Part shown: positions 4,253-5,639 of the stretch, in pieces | Layout: every line of letters starts with the position of its first letter | How positions within the stretch are numbered: the stretch's first letter is position 1 | NCBI GenBank assembly: GCA_004298405.1 | Contig: SCSL01000002.1 | Span: forward strand, 1-5,639 | From: Patescibacteria group bacterium | GTDB taxonomy: Bacteria > Patescibacteriota > Patescibacteriia > UBA9934 > GWF2-40-263 | DNA length: 5,639 bases | Direction of reading: 5' to 3' | The notes under the pieces: model-generated | What the model saw: the letters and a program-made list of their open reading frames with translations, nothing else | What the model was told of the DNA's origin: nothing | Databases searched by the model: none | Made by a program: the position numbers and the translations under genes

Positions 4253-5507
4253 CCCCTCTCGAATCATCCTCCACATCGACATGAATTCGTATTTTGCCTC
4301 CGTGGAACAACAGGCGAATCCGTTTTTGCGCGGGAAGCCTATTGGGATCACTGGCAAAAACCAGGAACGTTCGGTTGTGGCGACCGCGTCGATTGAAGCT
4401 AAGGCACTTGGTGTCAAAACAGCCATGTCGACGTGGGAAGCAAAAAAAATCTGTCCATCGATCATGTTCTGGTCGGGCGATCCGGAAAAATACTCCGACA
4501 TCATGCATCGCTTTAACACGATCTACGAGTCATTCACACCTCATGTGGAACCGTTCAGCGTAGACGAAAGTTTTTTAGATATAACTGAGGAAGCCGAGGA
4601 TTATTTTGGTGCGACGTGCATGGCTCAGGCGATCCGATCACGACTCCACGAGGAGCTCGGCGAACGCATTACGGCCTCCATCGGCATCGCCCCAAACAAC
4701 CTTATGGCTAAACTCGCCTCAGGACACGTGAAGCCAAATGGCCTCACCGTGGTGCGACCAGAAGACTGTCTGAAACTTCTGGATGATTCTGAACTCGACG
4801 ACCTCTGTGGAATCGGACCTAGAATCAAGGAACGCTTACACGCAATGGGTATTTCAAACTTCAAACAGCTGCGAGAATTTCCACGAGAAAATCTCGAACA
4901 TGAATTTCACAGCTACGGCACCTGGCTCCATGAAGCGGCCTGGGCTGGGGTCAGGTCTCCGGTCGTCGGTTTTTCAGAATATAAAGGCGTTTCACAATCA
5001 TCTAAACCGACGACCGGAGACCTGACCCCAGACGCGAAGTCTTACGGTCACTCCTACACGCTCCCAGAAAATACGAGCGATGCGTGTGTGCTCAAACGAT
5101 ACCTCTTTGGGCTCGCGGACAAAGTCGGCTGGCGTATGCGGCGCGACAATGTGACCGCGCGACGAGTAACAGCCTTTGTACGCTTCGGCGATTTCTCTAG
5201 TCATGGGGAGCAACGCACCTTCCACGAACCCACGGCTGACGGAATGCAACTCTTCCACATGGCCTGGAGGATTCTTGAACCAATCTGCCTCGTGGATGTA
5301 CGACTCATCGGCCTCTCCGCATCGCTCCTTTCTCATGGCTCAACACAGCCATCGCTATTCAAAAAAGAACGAAACATGACTTCCGTCCTTTCTGCTCTGG
5401 ACGAACTCCAAAAACGATACGGCTCAGGCGTCTGGAAACGTGGCGCAACACTTCAGACCGAGTTCAAATCCCGCTCAAGTGGGTTTCATTTTGATCATGA
5501 AGTGTAG
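4245..5507 (+). CDS. dinB: Y-family translesion DNA polymerase (DinB / Pol IV type)
   Basis: DinB extends primers past damaged bases with low fidelity. I chose ATG 4245 (420 residues), which overlaps the preceding stop; a TTG at 4230 is a weaker option. The palm holds D12 in LHIDMNSYFASVEQQ with steric gate F17, and D107-E108 in FSVDESF, so all three metal ligands are present. The thumb has the helix-hairpin-helix LCGIGPRIKERLHAMGI (187-203). The little finger starts near DAKSYGHSYTLPENT (263-277). QPSLF (368-372) matches the QxxLF sliding-clamp motif, followed by a helical tail to residue 420. Residues 234-262, between thumb and little finger, are encoded by an 87-bp inverted-repeat element inserted in frame. 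This is a linker, so activity may be kept. E. coli DinB is 351 residues; the difference comes from this insert and the C-terminal tail. Confidence 0.95.
   Translation: MDNPSRIILHIDMNSYFASVEQQANPFLRGKPIGITGKNQERSVVATASIEAKALGVKTAMSTWEAKKICPSIMFWSGDPEKYSDIMHRFNTIYESFTPHVEPFSVDESFLDITEEAEDYFGATCMAQAIRSRLHEELGERITASIGIAPNNLMAKLASGHVKPNGLTVVRPEDCLKLLDDSELDDLCGIGPRIKERLHAMGISNFKQLREFPRENLEHEFHSYGTWLHEAAWAGVRSPVVGFSEYKGVSQSSKPTTGDLTPDAKSYGHSYTLPENTSDACVLKRYLFGLADKVGWRMRRDNVTARRVTAFVRFGDFSSHGEQRTFHEPTADGMQLFHMAWRILEPICLVDVRLIGLSASLLSHGSTQPSLFKKERNMTSVLSALDELQKRYGSGVWKRGATLQTEFKSRSSGFHFDHEV
4945..5031. repeat. In-frame palindromic element inside dinB
   Basis: Perfect 28-bp inverted arms (4945-4972 and 5004-5031) flank a 31-bp centre. 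The outer ends read CTGGGGTCAGGTCTCC and its complement; the inner ends reach GGTTT and AAACC. The whole is 87 bp, exactly 29 codons, and contains no stop in the dinB frame. GGGGTCAGGTCT-type ends are familiar to me from REP-like repeats linked to REP-associated tyrosine transposases (family recall). No transposase lies in the window, so it would be non-autonomous. The transcript would carry a very stable 28-bp stem. Confidence 0.9.
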
Positions 5508-5512
5508 TGAGC

Positions 5513-5534
5513 AAACAAACACTATAGTGCTCAC
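5513..5534 (-). terminator. Candidate terminator between convergent genes
   Basis: On the minus strand the palindrome CACTATAGTG (5529-5520) is followed by TTTGTTT (5519-5513), a weak intrinsic terminator for the right-edge gene. A wider stem, GTGAGC (5507-5512) with GCTCAC (5529-5534), is available on either strand and starts at the last base of the dinB stop, but lacks a T-tract rightward. Confidence 0.4.
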
Positions 5535-5535
5535 A

Positions 5536-5639
5536 CTAAGAAACAGGACTCATCCCAAGTAAGGTGTAAGGAAATGTTGTTGTGTTGAGAAACGTCACGA
5601 GGTCATCGGTAGCAACATCAATGTCATCAATAAATCGGT
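5536..5639 (-). CDS. 3' end of an unidentified convergent gene
   Basis: The minus strand is open from the window edge to a TAG at 5538-5536, giving 33 residues with DDIDVATDDLV and a hydrophobic finish PYTLLGMSPVS. The other two minus frames contain stops in this stretch. It converges on dinB with 28 bp between the stops and a hairpin in the gap. Too little is visible to name a family. Confidence 0.55.
   Translation of the reverse strand, partial: RFIDDIDVATDDLVTFLNTTTFPYTLLGMSPVS

Noticed and set aside
4366..4373. GAACGTTC palindrome inside dinB, resembling LexA half-sites.
   Set aside because: The half-sites have no spacer and lie within coding sequence, unlike the GTTC-N7-GTTC boxes at lexA.

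Overview
The window looks like chromosomal DNA of an uncultivated Patescibacteria (CPR) bacterium. This placement is inference. It rests on a short, divergent MetK, tightly packed genes, small membrane proteins of unknown function, start codons without Shine-Dalgarno sequences, and promoters that are mostly extended -10 elements (TGnTAnnnT). UGA acts as a stop (end of the 147-residue gene), so the Gly-UGA code of Gracilibacteria and Absconditabacteria is unlikely.

Layout: (1) 1-248: a promoter and folded leader fire leftward into a gene cut by the window edge. Between it and the first full gene lie a strong hairpin terminator and the 3' remnant of what looks like a DUF4015-type glycosidase gene. 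(2) 249-2896: a leftward cluster of metK, a single-pass membrane protein with an exported beta-rich domain, a Lys/Ala-rich membrane protein, and a cyclophilin-type peptidyl-prolyl isomerase lipoprotein. The last two overlap by ATGA. (3) 2897-3052: a divergent control region with the metK promoter, one perfect DnaA-box sequence, and the lexA promoter overlaid by two GTTC-N7-GTTC boxes in opposite orientation. (4) 3053-5507: a rightward DNA-damage segment. It holds lexA, a terminator hairpin, a tiny basic ORF, a 9-bp tandem repeat, a DUF6504-like small protein, and a DinB/Pol IV-type polymerase whose start overlaps the small protein's end by 8 nt. (5) 5536-5639: the 3' end of a convergent unknown gene.

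LexA is expected to repress its own promoter until RecA-stimulated self-cleavage. DinB and its companion form a translesion-synthesis module, but no LexA-type box is visible directly in front of that pair. The cyclophilin and the two membrane proteins point to envelope or exported-protein functions and share no obvious pathway with metK.

The most striking structure is an 87-bp element inside dinB. It has perfect 28-bp inverted arms around a 31-bp centre, begins with TGGGGTCAGGTCTCC-type sequence, and adds exactly 29 codons without breaking the frame. It sits at the linker between the polymerase core and the little-finger domain. It resembles a palindromic mobile repeat domesticated inside a protein, similar in principle to Rickettsia palindromic elements.
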